Shown here in pieces: positions 54,842-63,810 of a stretch of 64,000 nucleotides of DNA (position 1 is the first letter of the stretch; every line of letters begins with the position of its first letter). Origin of the DNA: Metaruminococcus_A sp964607135 (GTDB taxonomy: Bacteria > Bacillota > Clostridia > Oscillospirales > Ruminococcaceae); the NCBI GenBank assembly GCA_964607135.1, contig CAZSIV010000005.1, positions 26,013 through 90,012 on the forward strand. Direction: 5' to 3'. A model generated the notes under the pieces. The model did not search any database. It had not been told where the DNA came from and was given only the letters and a program-made list of their open reading frames with translations. A program made the position numbers and the translations under genes.

Positions 54842-55597
54842 ATGGAGATTGGTTATACTGTCAAACAACTTGATGAGCACACTTGGCAAATTGAAGAGAC
54901 GAACCATCGTCTCGGCGTTTTCTGCTATCTTTTAGAGGGCAAGAATAGGGCTATGCTGATCGATTCCGGCCTCGGCAACATTGATCTCGGAAGCATCGTT
55001 GCTGGACTAACGGATAAGCCGGTTGCAGTCGTTAATACGCATTGCCACGGTGATCACATTGGAGGAAACGCGGATTTTAAGGAGATTTATATTGCCAAGC
55101 AGGATCAGGATGGCTATATTCACGATGCAAATGGAAAGGGCCCTGAACCGCTTCCCCGCTCCATTCCGTTGGATACGATCGGTATTGACGACGGGCATCT
55201 TTTCGATCTCGGCGAGAGAACGCTGCGTGTTTACAGAACGCCTGGTCATTCGGAAGGCAGCATCTGTATCCTTGACAGGGAGCATCGATGGCTGTTTACC
55301 GGTGATTGCTGCTGCCGCGGTGAAATTCTGGTCTTTTCCTTTCAATGTGGACTGCCGGGCTACCGCAGGACGATGCGGCGTATTCTTGACCTCGGCGGTG
55401 AATACGACGTAACTTGGCCGGCACACGGTCAGGCGCCGGTTGAGAAAGATGTCTTGCGGCGTATCCTTGCGCTTGCTGATGATATTCTTTCAGATAAACT
55501 TGAGGAAAAACCCTTTCCCAATACTTATTTTGGTAATTATATGTGTGCCTATCGCGATGAGCTTGGGATTGTTTATCCCCCGCTTATGCGCGGTTGA
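54842..55597 (+). CDS. Metallo-beta-lactamase-fold hydrolase
   Basis: 251 residues. The zinc motif 'VNTHCHGDHIGGNADF' (H-x-H-x-D-H), then 'VYRTPGHSEGSICILD' with the next His, 'WLFTGDCCCRGEILVF' with the bridging Asp, and 'VTWPAHGQAPVEKDVL' with the final His are all in place. It resembles the general MBL-fold group (glyoxalase II, lactonases, phosphodiesterases); the substrate is unknown. ATG 54842 after TGAGGT; GTG 54839 is adjacent. Lies between the tRNAs and the integrase relic. Confidence 0.87.
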   Translation: MEIGYTVKQLDEHTWQIEETNHRLGVFCYLLEGKNRAMLIDSGLGNIDLGSIVAGLTDKPVAVVNTHCHGDHIGGNADFKEIYIAKQDQDGYIHDANGKGPEPLPRSIPLDTIGIDDGHLFDLGERTLRVYRTPGHSEGSICILDREHRWLFTGDCCCRGEILVFSFQCGLPGYRRTMRRILDLGGEYDVTWPAHGQAPVEKDVLRRILALADDILSDKLEEKPFPNTYFGNYMCAYRDELGIVYPPLMRG

Positions 55598-55773
55598 GTA
55601 TATATAAGGCAGGACCTATGAGCAGTAAAAAGAGATTGTCCATAAGCCTAGTGAGTTGATTGGGAAGGAACTGCGTAACAAAGTAGTCAGTATTCTAGGC
55701 GATGCATGAGAGGGGCCGGAAAAACCTGTATCATTGACATTATTGGATTACCTGTGAAGAAATTGAGGGTTGC

Positions 55774-55815
55774 CGCAAAGGCAGTCGATTGTAAATCTAT
55801 TGCTCTTAGTTTTGG
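55774..55815 (+). other. Degenerate tRNA-Tyr-like segment
   Basis: 'GGCAGTCGATTGTAAATCT' followed by ATTGCTCTTAGTTTTGG resembles the anticodon arm and variable arm of the tRNA-Tyr at 54678 (GGCAGACTGTAAATCTGTTG, then CTTTCAGCTTCG), with mostly C/T and A/G changes. No acceptor or T-arm is left. It may be a decayed attachment-site copy. The rest of 55598-55904 holds nothing I can support. Confidence 0.4.
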
Positions 55816-55904
55816 CAGGAGCGGTGTTAAGCAACAGTCCGGCGGGCTGCTCTCATAGTTGGCTTTTGCCGAAGCAAAAGGGAATGTCTTCCTCTGTCAA
55901 ATAG

Positions 55905-55940
55905 CAAAGAACCGCCCGTTTTGGGCGGTTCTTTGTTTTT
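55905..55940. terminator. Strong hairpin terminator
   Basis: CAAAGAACCGCCC and GGGCGGTTCTTTG form a 13-bp stem, followed by TTTTT on the plus strand. Right after it come repeated 'ATCCACGA' words (55941-55960), as seen beside phage integrase genes. Confidence 0.88.
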
Positions 55941-55964
55941 CATCCACGATTAATCCACGAATTT

Positions 55965-56180
55965 TCACCTGATTTTATTCAGGACGGCACCCGCCCGCTC
56001 CTTTTCGCGGGGATAAAAGTGGCCGTGTATTCCATGTGATCTCAATTTTGGAATGCCCGAGCCGCCGTGTGATCTCCTGAATGTTGATTCCTTCGTTCGT
56101 CGGCAGGGATGTATGAGAGTGACTAAATCATGGATGCGGATATGCGGCAGCCCCGCTCGTTCGGCAAACTGCCGGTTTTT
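55965..56180 (-). pseudogene. Relic of a phage-type tyrosine integrase (C-terminus)
   Basis: On the minus strand, pieces in different frames spell 'RQFAERAGLPHIRIHDL', then 'NEGINIQEITRRLGHSKIEI' and 'GHFYPREKERAGAVLNKIR' followed by TGA. Those are the box-II region (H-D-L-R-H, damaged), the L-G-H motif and the tail of an XerC/phage-type integrase. At least two small deletions break the frame, and the Arg and Tyr positions are lost or damaged. Nothing upstream (56181 to 56642) continues it. An old prophage or element remnant near tRNA-Tyr. Confidence 0.75.
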
Positions 56181-56642
56181 TCAGGCCGAGGCTGGTATCC
56201 CTCAGGCACTGAGTCCCGCCGCATACCCATCGGCTGACAGAAACCCCGTCCGTTCTTTCTGAATTTGTGATACCGTGTTGAAAGAAGTCGATTGTTTTAG
56301 AGGATGCGATTGACTTCTTTCCGCTTTTATAATAAAATTAAAGTGTTGAGTTCTACGTTTTAGGGGCGCTTAGGCCCCCGTCTAATGATAAAATAACGAG
56401 GTTTTTGTCTGCTGTTTGGACGGTTGGAGAGCGGTTTGACCGTTCATGGGAAATTTGGCCGAGGCTGTTTCACGGGTTGTACAATGACGTATAACTACAA
56501 GTAAGTTTTCTCTTTACTAAGATAGTAGAGAGTAAAATCTCCTGCAAAAGCTTTTGTTGAATGACGTTTGTTCTCTCTGCTGTTTTATACTGATGGCGGG
56601 GTACGAAACCATGCCGTAATTGGCAGAATGGAAGGTAGAAAT
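56181..56642. other. Intergenic region before the arylacetate cluster
   Basis: No supported gene. A 10-bp stem, GAAAGAAGTC/GACTTCTTTC (56280-56321) followed by CGCTTTTAT, may be a terminator. The cluster promoter should lie in 56400-56620; I could not pick a convincing one. Confidence 0.4.
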
Positions 56643-57947
56643 ATGAGTAAAATTTGGAGTCCGATGGAAACCCTGAGCCGCGAGGAGCTGCGGAAAATCC
56701 AGAGTGAACGGCTGGTGAGCACCGTAAACCGGATGTATGAAAAGGCTCCCTACTTTAGAAAGAAGCTGCGGGAGATCGGCCTGGAGCCGGGCGATGTGAA
56801 ATCGGTTGACGACCTGTATAAACTCCCGTTTACATATAAGTACGACCTGCGGGATAACTACCCGTTCGACATGTTCTGCGTTCCGATGGACGAGGTCGTC
56901 CGGATTCACGCTTCGAGCGGAACCACTGGAAAACAGATTGTCGTCGGCTACACCGAAAAGGATCTGGACATGTGGGCGGACAGCATGGCCCGCTGCCTGA
57001 CCATGGCGGGCGGAAGCAGCAAGGATATCGTTCACGTTTCCTATGGATACGGCTTGTTTACCGGCGGGCTCGGCGCCCACGACGGCGCGCAGAAGATCGG
57101 CGCGACGGTCGTCCCCGCCTCTGTCGGGAACACCAGCCGGCAGCTCAACCTGTTAAAGGATTTCGGCACGACGATGATCTGCTGCACCCCGTCCTATGCG
57201 CTCCATCTTGCGGATGAGATGGAGGCAAACGGCATCACCAAGGACGACCTGAAGCTCCGGGCGGGCGTTTTCGGCGCGGAGCCCTGGAGCCAGGAAATGC
57301 GGGAGCAGATCGAGCAGCGCCTCGGCTTAAAGGCTTATGACGTTTACGGGCTGAGCGAGGTTGCCGGCCCCGGCGTTTCGATGAGCTGCGATTACAACTG
57401 CGGGATGCACATTGCGGCGGATAATTTTATCCCCGAAATCATCAACCCGGAAACCGGCGAAGTCTTACCGGAAGGAGAGACTGGCGAGTTGGTCTTCACC
57501 TGCGTCAATAAAGAGGCGTTTCCCTTGATCCGCTACCGCACCCGCGACCTGTGCAGCCTCACCTATGAGCCCTGCGAATGCGGCAGAACCAGCCCCCGGA
57601 TGTCAAAGGTGACGGGCCGGTCGGACGACATGCTCATCATCCGCGGCGTCAACGTCTTCCCATCCCAGATCGAAAGCGTCCTGCTCAAGTTTGACGATGT
57701 TGAGCCGCACTATATGATCTATGTCGACCGCAAAAACAACACCGACACCCTGGAAATCCAGATCGAAATGACCCAAAAGATGTTCAGTGACACCGTCACG
57801 GCGATCGAGGGGCTTCAGGCGAAGCTCCGGGCGGAAATCGAGTCGGTGCTCGGTATCAGCGCGGTGATCACTCTGGTCGATCCAAAGACCATCCCTCGCA
57901 GCGAGGGCAAGGCGAAGCGGGTCACCGACCTGCGCAAGATTTTCTGA
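56643..57947 (+). CDS. Phenylacetate-CoA ligase (AMP-forming), copy 1
   Basis: 434 residues. Activates arylacetates to CoA thioesters, or runs in reverse. Motifs: 'IHASSGTTGKQIVVGYT' (P-loop), 'FGAEPWSQEMREQIEQRLG', 'YDVYGLSEVAGPGVS', 'RYRTRDLCSLTYEPCECGRT' and 'GRSDDMLIIRGVNVFPSQIE' (A8/A10 hinge and C-terminal domain). ATG 56643 has GGAAGGT 7 nt upstream; the frame opens earlier at 56568 without a site. First gene of a cluster with a symporter, a second ligase, iorAB and an ACT protein. Confidence 0.92.
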   Translation: MSKIWSPMETLSREELRKIQSERLVSTVNRMYEKAPYFRKKLREIGLEPGDVKSVDDLYKLPFTYKYDLRDNYPFDMFCVPMDEVVRIHASSGTTGKQIVVGYTEKDLDMWADSMARCLTMAGGSSKDIVHVSYGYGLFTGGLGAHDGAQKIGATVVPASVGNTSRQLNLLKDFGTTMICCTPSYALHLADEMEANGITKDDLKLRAGVFGAEPWSQEMREQIEQRLGLKAYDVYGLSEVAGPGVSMSCDYNCGMHIAADNFIPEIINPETGEVLPEGETGELVFTCVNKEAFPLIRYRTRDLCSLTYEPCECGRTSPRMSKVTGRSDDMLIIRGVNVFPSQIESVLLKFDDVEPHYMIYVDRKNNTDTLEIQIEMTQKMFSDTVTAIEGLQAKLRAEIESVLGISAVITLVDPKTIPRSEGKAKRVTDLRKIF

Positions 57948-58036
57948 TCGGCGGTTCATGAAGTGTCAAGTAAATCAGGCGGCGGAGACCGTTTCCTGCC
58001 CTTTTGCATCCGCTTGTCTGAGAAAGGAATTCCCTT

Positions 58037-59608
58037 ATGGCGGTTAAAATTATTGTATTGATCATCTTCGTTGCGGTGACGGCTGGGATCGGTCTCTATT
58101 GCCGCAGAAAAATCAAAAGTGTCAATGACTTTGTATTGGGCGGGCGGAATATCGGACCGTGGCTGACCGCATTCGCCTATGGAACCTCTTATTTTTCGGC
58201 TGTCGTCTTTGTCGGCTACGCTGGGCAGTTCGGTTGGAATTTCGGTGTTTCCGCCACCTGGATCGGGATCGGGAACGCGGTGATCGGCAGCCTGCTCGCC
58301 TGGGTGGTGCTCGGGCGGCGCACCCGCGTAATGACAAAGCATTTCGAGGCGGCGACTATGCCGGAGTTCTTTGAAAAGCGGTATCTCAGCAAGCCGATGA
58401 AGATCGCGGCGTCGGTCATCATCTTTGTCTTTTTGGTGCCCTACACCGCTTCGATCTACAAAGGGCTTTCGGGGTTGTTTTCGATGGCCTTTGGAATTGA
58501 TTTTACCTGGTGTATCATCGGCATGGCGGTTCTGACCGGGATTTATGTCATCGCGGGCGGCTATATGGCGACTGCGATCAACGACTTTATCCAAGGGATT
58601 ATCATGCTGATTGGGATCGTCGCCGTTATCCTCGCGGTGCTCAATGTTCACGGCGGCTTTATGGAGTCGATGAACCAGCTTTCTCAGATGGCTCCGGCAG
58701 GCGGCTCTGAGATGGCCGGGCCGTTCGTCTCCTTCTTCGGGCCGGATCCGGTCAACCTTCTGGGCGTCGTAATCCTGACGAGCCTCGGCACCTGGGGCCT
58801 TCCCCAGATGATCCACAAATTCTACACGGTCAAAAACGAAAAGACCATCAAAACGGGAACTATCATCTCCACGGTTTTTGCGCTGATTATCGCGGGCGGA
58901 TCCTATTTTATGGGCGGCTTCGGCCGGCTGTTCGTAGAGGGAGATACCCCCGCCGCTGGGTTTGACAGCGTAGTTCCCACCATGCTCCAAAGCCTTCCCG
59001 ACCTGCTGATCGCGGTGGTGATTATCCTTGTCCTCTCCGCGTCGATGTCCACCCTGTCGTCGCTGGTCATCACATCCAGCTCGACCTTTACCATCGACTT
59101 TTTAAAGGGGATTTTCTTTAAAAGGATGGACAATAAACGCCAGATGCTGGTGATTCGGATCCTCTGTGCCGCTTTTATCCTCCTCTCCGTCCTGATTGCC
59201 CTCAACCCCAACAGCCTGATTACCAGCCTGATGTCTATCTCCTGGGGCGCGTTGGCAGGTGCTTTCCTCGGGCCGTTTTTGTATGGCCTGTTCTGGAAGG
59301 GCACTACCAAGGCCGGAGTCTGGGCCGGTTTTATCTCCGGCGTGGCGATCACCGTAACCGGACTGATCCTCCAGCTGACGGGGACGCTTCTTCCCGCGCC
59401 TCTTACCCTTCTCAATTCCCCTCTCAACGTCGGCGCTTTTGCGATCGTTTTCTCGCTGATCATCGTCCCGCTGGTCAGCCTCGTCACCCCTAAGATGCAG
59501 AAGGCGCACCTAGATCAGGCATTTGCCTGTTATGATGAGACGGTTTCCGCATCCCATAAACATGCACTGAATGAAGTAGAGGAAGAATATATCAATGGCA
59601 ACGATTAA
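58037..59608 (+). CDS. Sodium:solute symporter (SSS family)
   Basis: 523 residues with about 13 membrane helices. 'INDFVLGGRNIGPWLTAFAY', 'ITAG'-type start and 'GTSYFSAVVFVGYAGQFGWN' are typical of SSS transporters; 'GTWGLPQMIHKFYTVKN' is also characteristic. Related proteins carry proline, pantothenate, acetate or phenylacetate. Placed between two phenylacetate-CoA ligase genes, arylacetate or an aromatic amino acid is the likely substrate. ATG 58037 after AGAAAGGAA. Its 3' end overlaps the next gene by 14 bp. Confidence 0.9.
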   Translation: MAVKIIVLIIFVAVTAGIGLYCRRKIKSVNDFVLGGRNIGPWLTAFAYGTSYFSAVVFVGYAGQFGWNFGVSATWIGIGNAVIGSLLAWVVLGRRTRVMTKHFEAATMPEFFEKRYLSKPMKIAASVIIFVFLVPYTASIYKGLSGLFSMAFGIDFTWCIIGMAVLTGIYVIAGGYMATAINDFIQGIIMLIGIVAVILAVLNVHGGFMESMNQLSQMAPAGGSEMAGPFVSFFGPDPVNLLGVVILTSLGTWGLPQMIHKFYTVKNEKTIKTGTIISTVFALIIAGGSYFMGGFGRLFVEGDTPAAGFDSVVPTMLQSLPDLLIAVVIILVLSASMSTLSSLVITSSSTFTIDFLKGIFFKRMDNKRQMLVIRILCAAFILLSVLIALNPNSLITSLMSISWGALAGAFLGPFLYGLFWKGTTKAGVWAGFISGVAITVTGLILQLTGTLLPAPLTLLNSPLNVGAFAIVFSLIIVPLVSLVTPKMQKAHLDQAFACYDETVSASHKHALNEVEEEYINGND

Positions 59609-60917
59609 TTACTGGCAGAAAGAGATTGAGACCATGAAACGGTCTGAGTTGGAAGCGCTCCAGCTCGAACGGCTAAAATACATCGTCAATTATTGTTATG
59701 AGCGGGTTCCGTTTTACCGGAACCGCTTTGACGAAATCGGCTTGAAGCCGAGCGATATCCGCTCGTTTCGGGACGTGGAAAAGATCCCCTTCACCACAAA
59801 GGACGACATCCGGGACAACTATCCTTTCGGCCTGTTTGCGGTGCCGCAGAAGCAGATTGTGCGGATGCACGCCTCGAGCGGCACCACCGGCAAGCCGACG
59901 GTGGTGGGGTATACCCGCAATGACCTGGATACCTGGTCCGACCTGGTCGCCCGTCTCTGCGTGGCGGCTGGGGCAAACGATGAGGACATCGCCCAGATTT
60001 CCTTTGGGTACGGTTTGTTTACCGGGGCGCTCGGCCTGCATTACGGTTTGGAAAAGATCGGCGCGTCGGTGGTGCCTGCCTCGAGCGGGAACACTGAAAA
60101 ACAGGTGATGCTGATCAAGGACTTCGGTGCGACGGTGCTGGTTGCGACGCCTTCCTATGCGCTCCACATTGGTGAGGTTGCCCGCGATATGGGCTATACC
60201 CCGGACGATTTGAAGCTGCGGCTGGGGCTGTTCGGCTCGGAGGGCTGCACGGAGGAGATGCGTGACGCAGTGGAGGAAAGCCTCGGCATCTTCGCAACCG
60301 ACAACTATGGCATGAGCGAGCTGATGGGCCCCGGCGTTTCGGGCGACTGTGAGTTCCGCACCGGGATGCATATTGCGGAGGACCATTTCTATCCCGAGAT
60401 TATCGACCGCAACACCCTTAAACCGCTCGGAGAAGGGGAAATCGGCGAGCTGGTGATCACCACCCTCACCAAAGAGGGATTCCCGCTTCTGCGGTACCGC
60501 ACCAAGGATATTACCAAAATCAATTACACGCCCGACTGTCCCTGCGGCAGAACCGGCGCCCGGATGGCGAAGATCATGGGGCGGAGCGACGATATGTTTA
60601 AGATCAAGGGGGTCAACGTCTTCCCGTCGCAGATTGAAAGCGTCCTGGTGGCGACTCCTCACATTGGGCCGCAGTACCAGCTCATCCTCACCCGCACCGG
60701 GTTTATGGATAACATCGAGGTCGTCGTCGAGGTCATGGACGGCTCTCTTCTGGAGCGTTATTCGGAGCTCGAAAAGCTCGAAAACAACATCCGTCACCGC
60801 TTGCAGACCGTTTTAGGACTTGATTGTAAAATTACCCTCAAGGAGCCCCGCTCGATTGAGCGGACGGCGGGGAAAGCCAAGCGGGTGATCGACCTGCGGA
60901 ATAAAGGGACGATTTAG
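59595..60917 (+). CDS. Phenylacetate-CoA ligase (AMP-forming), copy 2
   Basis: 440 residues, clearly related to copy 1: 'MHASSGTTGKPTVVGYT', 'FGSEGCTEEMRDAVEESLG', 'DNYGMSELMGPGVSGDCE', 'RYRTKDITKINYTPDCPCG' and 'GRSDDMFKIKGVNVFPSQIE'. ATG 59595 lies inside the end of the symporter gene, so translation is coupled. Two ligases in one cluster suggests different aryl chains (for example phenyl- and indole-acetate) or a split of forward and reverse duty; this is inference. Confidence 0.93.
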   Translation: MATINYWQKEIETMKRSELEALQLERLKYIVNYCYERVPFYRNRFDEIGLKPSDIRSFRDVEKIPFTTKDDIRDNYPFGLFAVPQKQIVRMHASSGTTGKPTVVGYTRNDLDTWSDLVARLCVAAGANDEDIAQISFGYGLFTGALGLHYGLEKIGASVVPASSGNTEKQVMLIKDFGATVLVATPSYALHIGEVARDMGYTPDDLKLRLGLFGSEGCTEEMRDAVEESLGIFATDNYGMSELMGPGVSGDCEFRTGMHIAEDHFYPEIIDRNTLKPLGEGEIGELVITTLTKEGFPLLRYRTKDITKINYTPDCPCGRTGARMAKIMGRSDDMFKIKGVNVFPSQIESVLVATPHIGPQYQLILTRTGFMDNIEVVVEVMDGSLLERYSELEKLENNIRHRLQTVLGLDCKITLKEPRSIERTAGKAKRVIDLRNKGTI

Positions 60918-61005
60918 GATTGACAGACCCGGCCGTTTTTCTGTGTGCGGCGGGAAAGATTTTTAAAGATAACGCCGGTGCACAGCGGCAGATGGGACGG
61001 TTTGA

Positions 61006-62748
61006 ATGAAAAAATTATTGTTGGGCAACGACGCGGTCGCGCGGGGGCTCTATGAGGCGGGATGCCGGGTGGTTTCGAGCTACCCCGGCACGCCGAGCAC
61101 TGAGATCACCGAGGCTGCGGCGAAATATGAAGAGATTTACAGCGAATGGGCGCCGAATGAAAAGGTCGCCTGCGAAACGGCTTACGGCGCTTCGATGGCG
61201 GGGGCTCGCTCCTTCTGCGCCATGAAGCATGTTGGGCTGAATGTTGCGGCCGATCCGCTTTTCACGGCGGCCTATTCCGGGGTGAACGGCGGCTTTGTCA
61301 TTGCGGTGGCCGACGACTCCGGGATGCACTCCTCCCAGAACGAACAGGATTCCCGCCACTATGCGGCGGCCTCGAAGGTTCCGATGCTCGAGCCGGCTGA
61401 CTCCGCGGAGTGCCTTGCTTTTACAAAGCTCGCCTTTGAGATTTCGGAGCGGTTCGACACGCCGGTCATCCTCCGGCTTTCGACCCGCATCTCCCATTCG
61501 CAGGGCTTGGTTGAGCTCTCCGAACGCGAGGAGCAGCCGCTCCGGGAGTATGTAAAAAATCCGGCGAAGTATGTGATGATGCCCTCGAATGCGAAGGGCC
61601 GTCATGTCTTTGTCGAGGAACGCACTCTTAAGCTCAGGGAATACGGCGCTGCATGTCCGGCGAATCAGGTGATCGAGGGTGGCCCGATCGGGGTCATCAC
61701 GTCGGGGATCGCTTATCAGTATGCCCGTGAGGCGCTGGGAGACCGCGCCTCTTACCTGAAGCTCGGCCTGATCCATCCGCTGGACGAAAAGATGATCCTT
61801 GACTTTGCCGGGAAGTTTGAAACGGTCTATGTCATTGAGGAGCTTGACAGCGTCATTGAGGATTTCTGCAAGGCGCATGGGGTTCGCGTTATCGGAAAGG
61901 AACTGTTTTCCTGTATCGGCGAGTATACGGCGGAGGAAATCCGGAAAAAAATTCTGGGGGAGTCCACTCCTTTCATCACTGTCGATCAGGCGGTTCCGGT
62001 GCGTCCGCCGGTTCTCTGCCCCGGCTGCCCCCACCGCGGCGTCTTTTATGTGCTGAATAAACTTAAAGTTTTTGTCAGCGGGGATATCGGCTGCTACACT
62101 CTTGGCGCGGGGGCGCCCCTTTCCGCGCTCGACACCACCATCTGCATGGGGGCCTCTGTTTCAGGGCTTCACGGCTTCAATAAAGCCCGCGGTGCGGACT
62201 GGGAGAAAAAATCGGTTGCGGTGATCGGGGATTCCACCTTTATCCACTCCGGGATCACCGGGCTGATCGATATCGCCTACAACGCCAGCAACTCGACCGT
62301 CATCATCCTGGACAACAGCATCACCGGCATGACGGGGCATCAGCAGAATCCGACCACCGGCTATAACATCAAAGGGGATCCGGCGGCGGCCGTCAACCTG
62401 GAAGCGCTTTGCAAGGCGGTCGGCATCGATCGCGTCAGGGTGGTCGACCCGTTTGATATTACAGGAGTCGAAACGGCTGTCCGGGAGGAATTGGCTGCTG
62501 CTGCGCCTTCTGTGATTATCGCCCGGCGGCCCTGTGCGCTTTTAAAGTTTGTCAAGGCCAAGCCGCCGGTCGTCGTCGATCCTGAAAAATGCAAGAAATG
62601 CGGCATGTGCTTTAAAATGGGCTGTCCTGCGGTCAAGAAAGGAGCGGACGGCAAGCCCGTGATCGACACCACCCTCTGCACCGGCTGCGGCCTTTGCACA
62701 AAGGCTTGTAAATTCGACGCGCTCAAGGAGGACGGAGATGTCTGTTAA
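61006..62748 (+). CDS. iorA: Indolepyruvate ferredoxin oxidoreductase, alpha subunit
   Basis: 580 residues. Oxidises aryl-pyruvates (from Trp, Tyr, Phe) to arylacetyl-CoA with reduction of ferredoxin. N-terminal pyrimidine-binding domain 'YEAGCRVVSSYPGTPSTEIT', 'LCPGCPHRGVFYVLNKLKV' in the middle, TPP domain 'VAVIGDSTFIHSGITGLID' with 'ILDNSITGMTGHQQNPTTGY', and at the C-terminus two 4Fe-4S motifs 'CKKCGMCFKMGC' and 'CTGCGLCTKACK'. ATG 61006. Overlaps iorB by 11 bp. A strictly anaerobic enzyme. Confidence 0.95.
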   Translation: MKKLLLGNDAVARGLYEAGCRVVSSYPGTPSTEITEAAAKYEEIYSEWAPNEKVACETAYGASMAGARSFCAMKHVGLNVAADPLFTAAYSGVNGGFVIAVADDSGMHSSQNEQDSRHYAAASKVPMLEPADSAECLAFTKLAFEISERFDTPVILRLSTRISHSQGLVELSEREEQPLREYVKNPAKYVMMPSNAKGRHVFVEERTLKLREYGAACPANQVIEGGPIGVITSGIAYQYAREALGDRASYLKLGLIHPLDEKMILDFAGKFETVYVIEELDSVIEDFCKAHGVRVIGKELFSCIGEYTAEEIRKKILGESTPFITVDQAVPVRPPVLCPGCPHRGVFYVLNKLKVFVSGDIGCYTLGAGAPLSALDTTICMGASVSGLHGFNKARGADWEKKSVAVIGDSTFIHSGITGLIDIAYNASNSTVIILDNSITGMTGHQQNPTTGYNIKGDPAAAVNLEALCKAVGIDRVRVVDPFDITGVETAVREELAAAAPSVIIARRPCALLKFVKAKPPVVVDPEKCKKCGMCFKMGCPAVKKGADGKPVIDTTLCTGCGLCTKACKFDALKEDGDVC

Positions 62749-63310
62749 AAGTATTATGATTGTCGGCGTGGGCGGCCAGGGAACGCTGCTCGCCAGCCGG
62801 ATTATCGGGAATGCGCTGATCGACTGCGGCTACGACGTCAAGGTTTCCGAGGTGCACGGCATGTCTCAGCGGGGCGGTTCGGTCGTTACATATGTTCGCT
62901 ATGGGGAAGAGGTCGCCTCGCCTGTTGTGGAAAAGGGCGGCGCGGACATCATCGTCGCGTTTGAGCAGCTGGAGGCCCTCCGTTGGCTTTCTTACCTCAA
63001 GCCGGACGGGAAGATGATCATCAACACCCAGAAGATTGACCCGATGCCGGTGATCACCGGGGCGGCGGCCTATCCGGACGGGATTCTGGAGACGATCGGG
63101 GAAAGCGGCGTTTCGTATGAAGCGGTCGATGCGCTTTCTCTCGCGAATGAGGCCGGAAATGCAAAAGCGGTCAACGTGGTTCTCCTCGGCCTGATGGCAA
63201 AACACTCTGAAATCGGAAAGGACGTCTGGATGAAGTCGCTCCGGAACACCGTACCGGAAAAGTTTTTGGAGCTGAATCTGAAGGCGTTTGAATTGGGTTA
63301 CCAACAATAA
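62738..63310 (+). CDS. iorB: Indolepyruvate ferredoxin oxidoreductase, beta subunit
   Basis: 190 residues, the gamma-type subunit of 2-oxoacid:ferredoxin oxidoreductases: 'IMIVGVGGQGTLLASRIIG', 'VKVSEVHGMSQRGGSVVTYV' and 'IIVAFEQLEALRWLSYLKPD' are typical. ATG 62738 lies within the end of iorA (11-bp overlap), as in the usual iorAB operon. With iorA it forms the active complex. Confidence 0.95.
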   Translation: MSVKSIMIVGVGGQGTLLASRIIGNALIDCGYDVKVSEVHGMSQRGGSVVTYVRYGEEVASPVVEKGGADIIVAFEQLEALRWLSYLKPDGKMIINTQKIDPMPVITGAAAYPDGILETIGESGVSYEAVDALSLANEAGNAKAVNVVLLGLMAKHSEIGKDVWMKSLRNTVPEKFLELNLKAFELGYQQ

Positions 63311-63326
63311 TAAGGAGGGGTCGGCA

Positions 63327-63758
63327 ATGATTATTAAGCAAATCTCTGTCTTTGTGGAAAACAAATCGGGGAGGCTCGCACAGATCACGAAGGTGTTGGC
63401 GGACAATGGCATCGATATCCGCGCGCTTTCCCTGGCGGACACCACCAAATTCGGCATCCTGCGTTTTATTGTGAATGAACCGGAGAAGGCCCAAAAGGCG
63501 CTTCAGGATGCCGATCTGACCGTTTCGATCACCGATGTCATCGCTGTCTCTGTCGAAGACCAGCCGGGCGGGCTTGCACATCCGCTCAGTATTCTGAATG
63601 AAAAGGGGATCAATGTGGAGTATATTTACGCCTTTGTCGGCGCGCCGCATGATAAAGCCTTTGTCATTCTTCGGGTTGACGACAACGAGAAGGCTGTGAA
63701 AGAGCTTAAAGCCTGTGGAGTTCCGCTGCTTTGCACCAAGGATATTATGAAAATTTAG
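63327..63758 (+). CDS. Tandem ACT-domain protein
   Basis: 143 residues made of two ACT domains: 'IKQISVFVENKSGRLAQITK' with 'LADNGIDIRALSLADTTKFG' (1-65) and 'DVIAVSVEDQPGGLAHPLSI' with 'LNEKGINVEYIYAFVGAPHD' (68-143). Such stand-alone proteins bind amino acids and sit next to iorAB or phenylacetate-CoA ligase genes in many anaerobes, likely sensing an aromatic amino acid. ATG 63327 has AGGAGGGG upstream. Last gene of the cluster; a terminator follows. Confidence 0.9.
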   Translation: MIIKQISVFVENKSGRLAQITKVLADNGIDIRALSLADTTKFGILRFIVNEPEKAQKALQDADLTVSITDVIAVSVEDQPGGLAHPLSILNEKGINVEYIYAFVGAPHDKAFVILRVDDNEKAVKELKACGVPLLCTKDIMKI

Positions 63759-63773
63759 CGAAAAGACGGATTG

Positions 63774-63810
63774 AAAAAGGCCGACGTTCTGTGAACGCCG
63801 GCCTTTTTGT
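63774..63810 (+). terminator. Terminator of the arylacetate cluster
   Basis: AAAAAGGCCGACGTTC and GAACGCCGGCCTTTTT around TGT (one mismatch), then GTATG. Confidence 0.9.
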
